64,000 nucleotides of DNA from Pyrrhoderma lamaoense (Eukaryota > Basidiomycota > Agaricomycetes > Hymenochaetales > Hymenochaetaceae), in contig NBAZ01000025.1 of the NCBI GenBank assembly GCA_002794735.1, forward strand, positions 62,001 through 126,000. The letters run 5' to 3'. Within the stretch, counting starts at the first letter, position 1, and each line of letters begins with the position of its first letter. Below are positions 1-12,029 of the stretch, one piece after another. A program made the translations under genes and the position numbers. The notes beneath the pieces are model-generated. The model was not told the origin of the DNA and did not search any database. It saw only the letters and a list, made by a program, of their open reading frames with translations.

Positions 1-2503
1 AACAAATCCAACGTGCACTGTTCACATTCGAGAGCACCTCAAATCAAGCTCTTGTGCGTGTCTATAGGAGAAATAATATGCTTATGTCCGAATCGTTCAC
101 CTCAACCTCGGATCGTCGATCTTTTCTGAGTACGAATTGTGAGCCTGATGATGAAAATGAGATATTATTGCATTCTGGAGCAGACGAAACAGTTTTCTTG
201 GTCTACTAGTATGTAACAACTTTTTCTCCACAAATAGATCCCCACTAATATCTTACTAGCTTCATATTTACACTGCAAGAGTTTGCTAAAGAAATGACAG
301 CACTTTCTGATGCTATGTACCGTATTTATATTATAGAACACGTCGCCAGTCAGCAAACGTGGTGGAGCAGAATACTCTGGGTTTTCAGAAATGTCCAGGA
401 GAGACTTCTCAGATTATGTGTATCAAAAAAATCAGAAGGTCGACCAACACTGAAGAAAAGAATAAGTATGTCAATCAGAGTTATATCATATTCACGATAA
501 CTTTCTTACAAGAATATTGCAAAGGTACGATGATTACGAACACTACTCAGCGACACCCTTCAAACTTTCCAAAAGTCCGACCTCATGCTCCAAATACCAT
601 ACTTACACCTTCTCGAGAAAATCTTAGTTTTGTACAACGTATTGGACAGTCTATTTGGCGCTTTAACGAGAGGATGAAAGAAAATCATACAAAATATGCT
701 TTGAAAGCAGGCATGGCTACCGCATTGCTTGCTTCTCCCGCCTTTTTTGATAAGACGCGTCCTGTATTCGTCGAGTATAAGGGAGAATGGGCTCTGATAT
801 CCGTGTGTCCCTTCTTTCTTTGTTCTGAGGGTCCTGCTAAAATGACCATCGGCCTTTGACAGTTCTTTGTTGTGATTTCTCCTACCATCGGAGCTGTGAG
901 TTTCTTTGTACTTCATCATTCACACTTAATACTGAATTCATTTCTCACAGACGAACTTCATGAGCCTGCATCGTGTTCTTGGGACTATGTAGGTCATATG
1001 TACCTCATCATATTTGCAGTTGTTTATCCTTATATGTCAGACTCGGAGCCACAGTCGCCACTATTGTTTACTCTCTCTTTGAGGATAACCCGATAGTGTT
1101 GCCCATTATTGGATTTTTCTTTCTCTTCCATGCTTCTACTACATTGTTTCTAAGCCTCAGTATGCGTCCAGTGGACGTTTTGTACTTTTAACATACAATC
1201 TGACTTGTTTATATTGGTATGTCTATGTCCATTTCCAAAGAATCACCAAACCTCATTGAAATACAGCTATAATACACGACAAAAAGATGTCCCCGTTTAC
1301 GAGATTGCGTATTATCGCTCGCTTTCCGTGATATTTGGGGTGCTGTATGCGTTCATTGTCTCTCGTTTGTGGTGGCCTGCAGAAGCTCGGCGGGAGCTGA
1401 GTAAGGCCTTAAGCGAGTAAGAACTAGACCCTTGTCCATCCTTTTCGGCGTTCATCATTCCTCTATAGATTTTGTTTAAACATTGGATGGCTGTACACAC
1501 ACCTCGTTGCAGCTAACTCTGGGATACTCGTCAGCTTAAACTCCCCTGAGGCATACCTGATGGATGATGCCAATGATGCTCTGAATGGCGTAGAACGTCA
1601 TTTACGGCGTAATGGCTCAAGCCCCCATCAGGATGATCCAACAGAACGAACGTACTTGATGGCTGCTTCTCTAAGTGAGAAACTTAATGAATCAATCCAG
1701 ACCTTCATGGCTATGTTAGTGTGTCTTCCATATCGTTTTAAATATATCTGATATCAACACGTGTTCTACCGGACAACTTCCAGGGAATTGCATCTTCAGA
1801 TCAAGCTTCTAGAGCTACAAAACCTATTATCACAGACACAGCATGAGCCGCGATTGAAGGGACCTTTCCCAGTCAAGATGTACCGTTCCATTCTGACAAG
1901 TCTCCAAACAATCATGGACAGGCTTCACAGCATGCGTTGTGTGACTACTCGAGAAGAATGGTTAGTATTGGGGATTTTATATCGCGAACAACTTGATCTG
2001 ATTTTTTTTTCTAAGGTTCACTGTAAGTGATCATTGAAAGATGTTGATGAAGATGTTTGATGTTTAATTTTGCCAATTAGTCGGTCAAGCAAGATTTCGT
2101 TATACCGGTAAATGCAGAACGGCGTGAGATGGTTGGGAACGTAATTTTATACTTCTCCGTTCTTTCGGCAGCCTTCAAGCTGAAAACGCCATTACCGCCC
2201 TACTTGCCACCAGCAGAACAATCAAGACGACGGCTCGTAAGTGCACACACAAATCATAAACACTCAGTATTCTGAACTTGTCTGTTTTCATAGGTCGAAG
2301 CTATTCGCAAATTGGATATTGTTAAGAATCGGGATGTGAAAGGCTCTCGACAACTATTATTCTTCGCTTATGCACTGACAATGAAAGGCGTGATTCAGGA
2401 ACTAGATTTTCTTGGAAAGACCCTCCAAGGAGCGTTTGGGGTCATCGGACAGACTCCAGAAGAGTTTGAGGCTATGTTTAGCACTGAAAGTAGGATGGCA
2501 TGA
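1..2503 (+). CDS. BRE4/ArAE_2-type multi-pass membrane transporter (5' end unresolved)
   Basis: Fungal aromatic-acid-exporter-like protein of the family annotated as putative ER transporter 6TM / brefeldin A sensitivity (BRE4). Membrane segments are read from exons at about 690-802, 863-895, 951-988, 1041-1216 and 1267-1416; family hallmarks include ISPTIGATNF across the 895/951 junction and NRDVKGSRQLLFFAYALTMK near the C terminus. Later exons: 1469-1714, 1784-1960, a 7-nt exon 2016-2022, 2081-2236 and 2294-2503, ending in TGA. A frame change at about 1117-1122 (a TTT run after GFF) needs one extra base to reach SLPCFYYIVSKPQYASSG. Upstream open stretches (about 80-210 and 360-690) look like the acidic cytosolic linker, so the start lies near or left of the window edge. 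The family is confidently placed; the substrate is unknown. Confidence 0.8.
2016..2022 (+). other. 7-nt microexon of the BRE4-type gene
   Basis: Exon of seven bases (GTTCACT) between a CTAAG acceptor and a GTAAGT donor. It completes TGG from the previous exon (ending at 1960) and adds TTC ACT, giving EEWFT followed by SVKQDF from 2081. Without it the frame breaks. Family members have an uninterrupted EEWYTS-like stretch here, from memory of the family. Confidence 0.75.
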
Positions 2504-2980
2504 ACATTGATTATATACCACGACTACAAACACGTCTTGTAAAAACATCGGATAACTTACAAAAAGTACATTTGCTTTTGTCGACAATATATTAATACAC
2601 GAATCCTGTAATTGTGCTCTCGAATAATCAACGAAAGTTCACACCTGCGTTCATCAACAAGCATTGATATTCTGAATTGACATTTTACTTTACAAATGCC
2701 CAAAATAAGGAGATGAGACAAGAGGGGAAAGAAGTGAATTTTGAGCTTTAAATTATGCTATACAGTGTTGCACATAACTACCTACGTAACACACTATACA
2801 GAAAAATCGGAAAAGTTGCAACAGGGAAAGTACATCATCAATCATAGCGGTGAACTGGCCTCCAGATGAAAATAAGTGCGTGTGTCAGTGTAAAAAGGCA
2901 TGCAAAAAAGACAGCTAAAAGGGGATTTGTATGCTGATACTACATGCATGCTCTCGGCTTTTGATTAGCAGTTTGTGTTT
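2504..2980. other. Intergenic, convergent 3' ends
   Basis: AT-rich spacer between the transporter stop and the stop of the ribosomal protein gene on the other strand. I see no gene; it should hold both 3' UTRs. Confidence 0.6.
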
Positions 2981-3939
2981 TTACTCCCAACCGCTACCTT
3001 GGGCAGCATCACCCCATCCTCCACCTGCGGGCTCTGCTGCCCAGTCCCCACCAGCTGGAGCTGGCTCTGCGGCCCAGTCAATGTTTCCTGTAAATCAAGG
3101 GGAAGTTACGAATATGAGAATTTCGTTTCTAAATTTTTACTAGAAAAAAGGAAAGCATATATACGCACCAGAGCTGATGACAGTAGGGTCGATTCCGCCG
3201 ACTGGAGCAGCGGAGACGTCCCATCCTTGGTCTTGGACGGTGTCCTGTTGCTCAGCGGCAGCAGCAGCCTTGTTCTGGAGTTCGTCTTGTTGCTGCTTCT
3301 CAACTTCTTCTGGGTCACGGTAGAAGAACATATCAACCATGATGTCCCAACCGTCCTTGGTTCGGGTACAGTTCCCCTGAGACGAAGGACTTCACGGCAA
3401 AGAAGCCACCAAATAAGACCGATGGAGTGACGGCCCTTGTTGTTTGTGGGGATTGCTACATCAACGAATTGAAGAGGGGCGTCGGTGTCACAAAGGGCAA
3501 TGACGGGGATGTTGACGTATGCGGCCTCCCGAATGGCTTGTGAGTCAACTCGAGGGTCAGTGACGACAAGGAGACGGGGTTCCTTGAACGACCGAGTGAT
3601 GTAATTGGTGAAACTTCCAGGAGTGAATCTCCCAGCAATAGCCTGAGCACCGGTGTTTGCAGCGAATTTTAAGACAGCACGCTGACCGTATGGACGAGCA
3701 GAAACGACACAAACATCGTGGGGGTTTTCAACGGCGGCAATAATACGGGCAGCAAAAACAATTTTCTCCCAAGTCTTTCCAATGTTGATGATATGGATTC
3801 CGTCTGGTCTACGCTTCCAAACATAGGGCTCCATATGCTTGTCACAGTTTTTTGCACCAATATGGCATTGTGCAGCCAATAAAAGCTGGATCTCGTCGTC
3901 TGAAGCGCTAAGCACTGAAGGGAGTTTTGTAGATGCCAT
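2981..3939 (-). CDS. RPS0: 40S ribosomal protein uS2 (S0/RPSA), frameshifted in this assembly
   Basis: Small-subunit protein uS2, needed for 18S rRNA 3' processing and 40S stability. Exon 1 is 3169-3939 and exon 2 is 2981-3087, with an 81-nt intron (GTGCGT...ACAG). The start [18 protein letters not shown] fits the family length and is followed by the conserved [20 protein letters not shown]. The C-terminal tail has the usual acidic-aromatic DWAAEP repeats and ends GSGWE. At 3364-3366 the run GGG (+ strand) breaks the frame: one more base restores [20 protein letters not shown], which matches the family without a gap. A broken copy of an essential single-copy gene is implausible, so I read this as a sequencing deletion. 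Confidence 0.93.
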
Positions 3940-4773
3940 CTAAAGTTAGAGTAATTAGATCCAGAATCTCAACCAAAACGCCTTGGGAATTATAGGCTTG
4001 TAGAAGTTGCAGTGAAGGGTGTCATCCATCGGTTTCTCCGACCATCCAACCAATCAACCAACCAATTTTCCATCTAGCATTCGTCCAAAACATCTCAAAC
4101 ATGCACATTGAAGCATTGAGAATAGATGCAAGCATAAATAAGCGTCTGTACAGTCTACTCACCTTGAAAAGGCTCGACGAGTAACGAACGAGTCCGATGG
4201 GTACCAAACGAAGGAGGTGTAGATTTTGCTGACATAATACAGTACAATAAATAATATAGTAAATTGTGATTTAAATGCATGTATGAAGTGTGACTACGTT
4301 GTTACTAAAGGGTTTAATCTAGTACTATCACTATCGCATTAATCCTGACTACATCAACAAATCATACATTTTATCAATAAGATAACCTTTTATCTGTTTA
4401 TTATACCTCTTTGAATGAGTGGAGGTTTGAGATTCACATATAAGAGTAGTAGCTTATATATATGCAAGCGGCGCACAAGTAGTATTAATATGTGTCATTG
4501 TAGGGATTTATCTCATACATACATCAGAATAATAATTAAAGAAAACAGTATCCATAACCAATCCGAATCATTGGAAATCAAAAGTAAAAACAACGACTAT
4601 ATGAACGCATATTGCAATGAGGACGGTAAAACAATTAGAGAAGAAAGGAGTAAGTCAGGTCTCTATGAAAAAAAATAGGTAAGGAGAGGAGATTGTAGCA
4701 TATTGTACAAAGAACATAAGAAAACAATGAAAATATTACGACGCAGTAGATGACGAGAAACTTTGAGATACAT
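3940..4773. other. Intergenic: uS2 promoter and kinase 3' flank
   Basis: No supported gene. The stretch next to 3940 is the promoter and 5' UTR of the ribosomal protein gene on the minus strand; 4250-4770 is very AT-rich and lies downstream of the kinase stop. Short open frames here lack coding character. Confidence 0.5.
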
Positions 4774-6738
4774 TCAAGGGCGAACACGACGACGTCTAGG
4801 GGGAGAATAAAGGATGTTGGGACCTGCGTGTCTCATAGCTCTGAGGTGCTGCCTTTGAACGGGTGCAGCAGCCGCATTCTGTCGAGCTTGAGCCGCACGT
4901 GTCATACGCCTATCGCGAATACGCTCATAGGTACCCACGTTGACAGGATAGTTAGCACCAGGTCTACGTCGTACACGCAGTGGGCGGCGAATAGTTGGAC
5001 TTCTTGAACCACTACGGCTTCGGCTTGGAGATCCATCTGCAATTTGCTCGAAATGTTTGATATGACCATCTGTATCGCGAATCGCAAGCTGTTGATGATG
5101 TCTCTCTAATTGGCTACCTTGACTCTGGCTAGGTATAGGACTTGGTGATCGTTCTTTGGGGCCTTCAAGATCGTTCATTTTGATTTGTCTATCACCACTA
5201 AACATTGCAATGTCCTCACTCTCATTGAGTTGTAACGGACCCCTGACTCGTTCAGACACACGAGCATGCGCGAACGACCCAGCGTTCACTTCAATACTTT
5301 GTTCACTGTTAGTCCCAGCTGTTACAGCCGCCTCAGCCCTCCTTGCGTCTATAGCATAATGGGAATCCGCAAGAGGAAGTAACCACTCATGTTGGAGCGC
5401 CTGAGAACAAGACATACGTTCGTTTGGGTCTATTCGGAGCAGCCTCACAATGAAATTGAGGCACACCCGAGTGATTTTCCTCGCCAATAAAGCACGAATA
5501 TGTTCAGGTTTAAGCTCGAACTCCCGGGGAGCATCATCGTCCGCTGGAAATGGATTACTATTTGTGATCCTACACGTGTACACACGACAAAAAAATAAGT
5601 TTCCGAATCTCTTACTGACGATGCACTTACATTGCATAAATTATGATCCCAAGACTCCAACTATCCACCAATACAGTGTAACTATCACTCCTGTGGAGAT
5701 AATATACTTCGGGGGCTAAATACCAAGGTGTACCACAATTTGTCTATAGAAAATTTAGCGAAACATATTGTCAGGAGAAACTGAGGTGACATTCTACCTT
5801 GAACTTAGTCGCATGGTCGATAGCTTTTGCTAAGCCAAAGTCGACAATTTTTACTCTGGGAGGAATGTCGGTAGTAAGCATGATATTCTCCGGTTTTAGA
5901 TCACGATGCGCAATGTCCCGTTCATGAATATATTTGAGTCCAAGGCAGATTTGAAAAGTCAGTTGGCGAGCCACCTCCTCCTGAATCCCTCGTATTTTAC
6001 GATGAAATCAAATAAATCGCCGCCACCTATATATTCGAGAACGATATCCATTGTCTCTTCCCCCTGGAAAAACTCTTTTAATTGGCAGATATTTGGGTGT
6101 GACATAGTCTCGAGGATTGAGATCTCTCGCTGCAGAAGGTATAGATTATTTTTTTTGCGCAGGCTCCTCAACTTGTTTAGATGGATCTTTTTGATAGCGA
6201 CCTTTTCCTTGCTAGTGCGATTTACTCCACTGAAAACGGTGGCGAATGCTCCACGCCCAAGCTCATTGGCGATATCGTATTTAGCATGCAGGCCTGTCGT
6301 CGGTTTACTGTGAGCAGTAAAGCGGAAAATATAATGGTATTCATCTTTGACCTCAGATGCACGCCACGCGCCAAGAGCCACTTCATTACCATCCCTTAGG
6401 ACTGCTGATTTGTCCTTTCCGATAGCCTTTCCGTTAATGAAAGTTCCATTGGACGATGTATCAGTAATTGTCGCGTAGTCTTCGCCATCCCAGGTTATCG
6501 TGCAATGTTTGCTGCTAATCTTCGGATTTTTCAGTTTAAAAGTGCACTGACTGCCTCTCCCAATCACGGTGTTAATTGCATCCTTACGAAGATCTATCCG
6601 ATCCAGATCTTTTCGTATGGGCTTCAGATATCCATATAGGTCTGGGTCGATCTGTTCCTCTTGAGATTGACTATGTGGTTGAGTTTCTTGTTCAGATGGT
6701 TGAGTTGGTTGAGTGGAAGGATAAGCTTCGTCATCCAT
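4774..6738 (-). CDS. FHA-domain checkpoint kinase (Chk2/Cds1/Rad53 family), frameshifted in this assembly
   Basis: Nuclear Ser/Thr kinase of the DNA-damage and replication checkpoint. Exons: 5798-6738, 5631-5743 and 4774-5569, with introns of 54 and 61 nt. Order of domains: an N-terminal SQ/TQ cluster (STQPTQPSEQETQPHSQSQ, residues about 7-26) that ATM/ATR-type kinases would phosphorylate; an FHA domain (GRGSQC, SKHCTI, SSNGTFING); and a kinase domain with GRGAFATVF, VAIKK, HRDLKPEN, DFG and CGTPWYLAPE. The C terminus is rich in Arg and Ser and could be a nuclear localisation signal. The 5' start was placed at MDDEAYPSTQ. At 5987-5989 a three-base G/C run lacks one base: restoring it gives IVKYEGIQEEVARQLTFQI, colinear with Chk2 proteins. 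The frame is otherwise intact, so this is probably an assembly error. Confidence 0.9.
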
Positions 6739-7201
6739 GATCCCGCTGTAGAATCCCTGCATTTTGGCCTCCGATTGCAGTGCTTTATATATAGAAGTCA
6801 AGTCCTGGATTGACGTCCCTTTGCACGCTACAAAAGAACAAGAGTTGTTAGAGCTCACCTGGAAACCGAAGCTTGGGGCCTTGGCACGTGTATTTAATAT
6901 ATTGTCTTCTTCCTTTGTTTAATTGTACCAGTCCAATATAGGCAATGTATTCAGCTCAGAGTAAGACGCTGAAGAATTGAGGTAGTCCCTATACCCTTGC
7001 TTAAGCCGCCGAATAAATGTTATACAAGCACTGCATAATTAGTTTAGGTCAACATATATACCCGAGATGTATTCAAGAGAACATCTCACTCACAGAATAG
7101 AAGCTGTAGAAGAGCTATTGATATTGTAGAATTTTGGCTTTGATAAAAATTGATTATCCTGGTGCGAGGCCAACCATAAATTGGAATTGAATCCCAGTAA
7201 A

Positions 7202-7241
7202 ACGCGACCTTCGCGCGTGACCTTCTTTGCCCATGCGCGTC
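7202..7241. promoter_or_regulatory. Cluster of ACGCG/CGCGT motifs (MBF-like)
   Basis: Three CGCG-containing motifs in 40 bp (ACGCG at 7202, CGCGCGT at 7212, GCGCGTC at 7235) between the divergent checkpoint kinase and methyltransferase genes. ACGCGT-type sites bind the fungal G1/S factor MBF. None is a perfect ACGCGT, so the assignment is tentative. Confidence 0.3.
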
Positions 7242-7325
7242 ACACGATGCATAATCAATTAATTGACATTGATGACAATTGTAAAAATTACGACTCAGAT
7301 TGTTTCTGATTTTTTATAGCTAAAC

Positions 7326-8713
7326 ATGCAGTTTTTTGATGGAAATAGACTTCTATTGCTTGATGGCGGGTTAGTAAGTCTCTTTCATCTTCAACGGTCT
7401 TTATTTCACAGTAATGGATCCATTGTGTAGGGAACCACCATCGAAGATGACTTTGGAAAGAATTTAGCGGGTACCTCTTTGTGGTCATCGGTGCTTATTG
7501 ATAATGACCCAGAAACAATAATGGGGGTACACAAGGCATTCTTAGACGCCGGATCTGATCTTATTCTCACTTCAACGTTAGCCTTATTATTTCTTGTACA
7601 ACGTGCTGAATAATTAACAGTTAGGCCCTAGATATCAGTGTGCATTTGAGACTTTTTCGCGATCTGGATTCTCAGAGAAAGAAGCCAGGCTTTTAATGCG
7701 TAAATCTGTGAATCTTGCAGCCCGAGCGAAACAGGAATTCCTTGAACGAAATACAGGATCGACTACTCTGCCTCAAATTACTCCACAAGCTAATAATGGA
7801 AAAATATTGGTGGCCTTATCCCTGGGCCCGTACGGAGCCACACTTTCTCCTGCTCAAGAATTTGATGGTTTCTATCCTCCTCCATATGGGCCGCAAGCTT
7901 ATGTCGCAGGTCACAAGGGTCGACTAACAAATTCCTTTAACAGTACCACAGAGCTTGCACTAGAAGAATCCTCGATCAAGGCTCTTGCGAGTTTTCATCT
8001 CTCTCGTCTCATGGTGTTTATCGAAAACTCTGATAAAAGTGATATGAGGAATGAAGAGGAAGATATTTGGTCACATATCGACTGTATCGCCTTTGAAACA
8101 GTCCCGTTGCGTCGTGAAATTATTGCTATCAGACGCGCGATGGCGAACTTCAGCGACCACTTAAGTCGGATTGGACTTCTTCCTAAACCATGGTGGATAA
8201 GTACAGTATGGCCCGGTGGTAGGTTTCCTGAGGAGTGCAAACGAGACGAAATTGTAGCAGATTCATCGCATCTACTCCAAGAGATGTAGCTATGGCCTTA
8301 CTTGGAGAAATAAGCTTTTCTAACAAATTGCTGCCAAAGCCCGATGGCATTGGCATCAACTGCACGCATGTATCGGATTTAAACTCAGTCCTATCTGGTC
8401 TCAGAATTGCTGTCGACGAGTTGCACGATACCAAAAAGCCTTTTCTCGTTCTTTACCCCAATGGCGGAGCTAAATACGATCCTGTCAATCAATGTTGGCT
8501 AGCCTCCGATGAGACGCCTTATCCGAATCCGAGGAAAGAGACAGTGAAGCTCAGTCTTGGGCCGAATTTTTGTCAAGTACTGTGAGATTGGAACAAGATT
8601 CTGCAGCATGGCCGGGTATTCTAGTTGGAGGATGTTGCAAAACTGGGCCAATGCATATCAGTTCTTTGAAGACAGCGCTTTCTCGTAAAAATTGTTTTGC
8701 TACTAGTGCCTAA
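7326..8713 (+). CDS. Homocysteine S-methyltransferase (Mht1/Sam4 type), two frameshifts in this assembly
   Basis: Cytosolic enzyme that methylates homocysteine with S-methylmethionine or S-adenosylmethionine to give methionine. Exon 1 (7326-7373) encodes MQFFDGNRLLLLDGGL; exon 2 (7431-7576) begins GTTIEDDFGKNLAGTSLWS; exon 3 starts at 7632. Zinc-ligand cysteines are seen in GIGINCTH and VGGCCKTGP, the family's Cys...Cys-Cys signature. Two frame changes, at about 8238-8253 (after FPEECKRDE) and 8551-8558 (before WAEFLSSTV), each need one extra base. After correction the protein is of usual length and ends FATSA. It is divergent from the checkpoint kinase, with about 590 bp between starts. Confidence 0.88.
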
Positions 8714-9717
8714 TAGACTTTGGTCCATTGCACTAACATCGTGTCTGTGAGGTATACATGTAACGTATGAAGTCACATACCTATATTAAATGCACAACGT
8801 CGTTAGCTTCTCATAACATTCTGGACGTGTCACGCATTAATATGAAGAGACAGTACGTCATAACATTCCAGAGTCAAATATAGCATATACTGACTGCTAT
8901 GGTTTACCTCTGACGACCTCGGAAATCATAATAATTTCCAGGCCTGCACTCTACCCGATTCTTTGCGTGACTTGTAAAATATCAAATACTCCTCTCCATC
9001 ATATATTTCTTTGATATTTCTTCTATGATCTAGACTCTACTAGAGGCTCCATTTTCTACATGTCATTCTGGTTCGGGTCTACAGCATTCTAATTGTGCCA
9101 GGCACACGTACATGTAATACAATCACTCAACACCAGGTAGCTTGATGTCTATCGCTAGTTCTAATCGACGTACGTACAAGGTTTCAGAAGATATCGCCTC
9201 TATAATATCATGATTACTGCGTGTTCCACTGATGGTACAAGATTCTGTCGTAGCTAATTTGTGTACTGAGAGAGATTGGGTACAGACAGGTACTGTTAGT
9301 GTAATAGTGACTATACTGATATATACGTCATTTACCACTCCGGTACCCTTTGAGCGGCGATAGACAGTACCTCTAGTGCTTCTGGCCTTCTCTGAGACTC
9401 CAACATCTCGCCATCACGTTGATCTCGGTTAAAAACGAATATTATTCTTGAACCCCAGGACAAATACAAAGTCCCGAAATATGACACGCTCCAAGAAGCG
9501 AACTAATTAGGAGTTCAGCTTTTTCCGCCCATAAACCGGAACACAGTTGAACTATTGGACCCGTAGAACATATCCGTCTTCTGATTTTCCCAAAGATGCA
9601 CGGGGCATGAACATTAAAGGGTTAATGAAGTGAAGTAATAATAACGCCGACAGGAAACCATGGAAAACTGAAGTATGAAAACAAACTTGAAAAGAGTGCA
9701 CAGACCAGTCTGAAAGG
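8714..9717. other. Intergenic, no gene seen
   Basis: About 1 kb of AT-rich sequence without a supported gene or RNA. The right end is the promoter of the hydrophobin gene. Confidence 0.5.
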
Positions 9718-9724
9718 TATAAAA
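9718..9724 (+). promoter_or_regulatory. TATA box of hydrophobin gene 1
   Basis: TATAAAA, 74 bp upstream of the hydrophobin ATG, within GGTATAAAATGGG. A clear TATA box suits a highly and developmentally expressed gene. Confidence 0.65.
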
Positions 9725-9791
9725 TGGGTGCTCAGAATGATAAGTATCAACAGCAAAGCACTGAAAACTTTGTGATCCATCGTATTAAATC

Positions 9792-10277
9792 ATGTTCTCC
9801 AAGCTTCTTATTGCAACTTCTCTTGCCCTTCTTGCGGTCGCCACTGAGCCAGCAAGCCAGGTATATCGTTTATACCAGTTTGTTTACTTGTTTCTGAAGC
9901 TTTTGTAGTGTACTACTGGTCCAATCCAGTGCTGTGACAGTGTTCAGTCTGCTGGCACTCCTGCTGTGGCTACTTTACTCGCCTCTCTTGGAATCGTCGC
10001 CCAAGGTGTTGATGTACCCGTAGGCCTGACGTGTGACCCCATCTCAGTGAGTTTACCTGTAGTTTCTCTTTTAGAGATCACTGTTTTACACATACTTAAT
10101 GCATCCTTAGGTCATCGGTGTAGGAGGAAATTCATGCAGCGCAAACCCTGTTTGTTGTGAAAACAACAGCTTCAGTGAGTTGTCACTTATTGAACGAACC
10201 ATTACACATCTAACTCATGATTCATTTCAGATGGTGTTGTCGCTCTCGGCTGTGTTCCCGTTGACCTTTCTCTCTAA
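9792..10277 (+). CDS. Class I hydrophobin 1
   Basis: Small secreted amphipathic protein that self-assembles at air-water interfaces and coats hyphae or spores. Exons 9792-9860, 9909-10046, 10111-10174 and 10231-10277 encode 105 residues. The N terminus MFSKLLIATSLALLAVA is a signal peptide. The mature part has eight cysteines in the family pattern, with Cys-Cys pairs in IQCCD and PVCCEN, and the last Cys in ALGCVP. The end is VPVDLSL. The second hydrophobin at 17749-18269 has the same exon lengths for exons 2-4 and the same intron phases. No frame problem. Confidence 0.97.
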
Positions 10278-12029
10278 AGGCTACAATAAGAGAATGTTAG
10301 GATTTATTATGTTATAAGTTACTATGTCGAGCAATTTGTTGTTACGAGTTAAGAATGAAATTAGGTTATAATATTGAAAAGAGAGTTTCAGCAAGGATGA
10401 AATCCTTACATAAATGATAAGGTTAGATTGTTGTCTCTTAGAAGATATGCGATACACTGGTAAATGGTAATGTTATATCTTTTCAAGTGAATTCGCTGCA
10501 ATGGCGGTTATGTTCAATATCGCATGAGTTATTTTACACCCTTCTTCTTGACATACTCATACCAGGTAGTGAGGCATGTGAGATGCATCGGATATTTTAG
10601 AAAGAGATACGTCATGAAGGATGTGCTATAGAATAATCTCGGTTTCTACAAAAAGCGGAAGCAGCAACTCAATAAATACAATAATAGGTCTCAGTGTCCC
10701 TAGATCAGACTTCGACAGGGTGGGTCCATTTCCTGAGTTATAAAAAGAAGTTTGAATGCTGTTTCATTGTCAAGTTCTCCACACTATAAAAGAACATGCA
10801 AACCGGATTTCGGAGAGTCCGCATAGTGAAGTATCGCTGCAGATGATAGAATACGCGTGATAAAAATGGGAAAATTAGTATTCGAGTCTCGTAGGATACA
10901 AAAAAAACCTTATAAAACTAGCCTCTTATAGATGCATTATGTTTAAAAGACCAATTGATGGGATCTGACAGGTTGTGTCCCTAGACGGATCGACAAATAC
11001 GCTATACCAGTTTCTGTATTAAAGGCCAGTACAAAAGCGAATTGGGTCTAAACTAAAATAATCCATCGAAGATCACTCTCTTTAATTGGAGTTGATGAGT
11101 CAAATCTGCGAAATACAATAGTATACATGATTCCTTTTGAGCTCGAGAAGAAGCCAAATGAGATCATTCTCTCTTGGATAATACAACTCGTTGTACTTAA
11201 AAGAGACCATCTTCCAGACCACCGAGTTTAGGTAGTGTATGAGATAACTTAGGTTCTTATAGATAAACTGTCTTGCAATACGTGAGTAGATTGAAAACGG
11301 TGTGGAATCATCTAGGAAGCATGATGCACAAACCCCAAGCAAGTACGTAGGTGATATAGCGTAGATGAGGTATATCTAGTATGCTCCACATCGAGGGAGA
11401 CTTCTTCTATACTTGGATTCTTACAACGTGTTTGCAAGATGCACAAAACACAAATAAGAGGGCACAAATTCAGTCCCTGCACTGAAGTGCACAGACCAGA
11501 AACAGAAATTGACGCACAGGCCAGGGTAGGCAACAGCATCAAGGCAGCTTCCAACCGAACTCATGTGCGGACTGGTTCTTGATTAATTATTAAATTCTCG
11601 AATGCATGTTATACGATGGCTCCTCTTTAATTGATCTTCATCGAGTACGCTGACGTATGAGTAGCCACTTCGTGTACACCGACTTCCACGAGGCACATCT
11701 GTATCAGGTAAGGGGAAGGCAAAGTCGAAGCATAAGGTCTTGAATAAATACAATAGTAGTATTGTGAATTAGAACATTAATATTATATAATGTTAAGGGA
11801 TCAGTGAGATGTTTGCTCTTTGTAGTAATAATAACTTTGATCTTTTCAACTTTTGTGGTATCTATGCGATAAAGTCACGGGATTGATGTTTTCCAAATTT
11901 GATGAGAAAGTTCGGGATCATTCTAGGCAACATCAATGTAGCTTCCAAAGTCGGAGGTGACAAATATATTGAGCGGTGAACATCACCACAGTCACGACGT
12001 CAGTTTTCCATCGCAATCTTAGCACTCAT
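10278..12029. other. Gene-free tract of 1.75 kb
   Basis: AT-rich sequence between hydrophobin 1 and the acidic-protein gene. I find no convincing coding exon, tRNA or repeat structure in it on either strand. Confidence 0.45.

Noticed and set aside
4022..4207. Minus-strand open frame in the uS2 promoter
   Set aside because: Biased composition (repeated Trp, Ile, Met) without motif or splice support.
3358..8560. Micro-introns (11, 14 and 20 nt GT...AG segments) as an explanation of the frame changes in uS2, Chk2 and the methyltransferase
   Set aside because: Such segments exist by chance, but removing them deletes conserved residues, and no fitting segment exists in the peroxidase. One missing base explains all cases.
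10278..12029. Transposon remnants or long repeats in the gene-free tract
   Set aside because: No terminal repeats or transposase-like reading found by eye.
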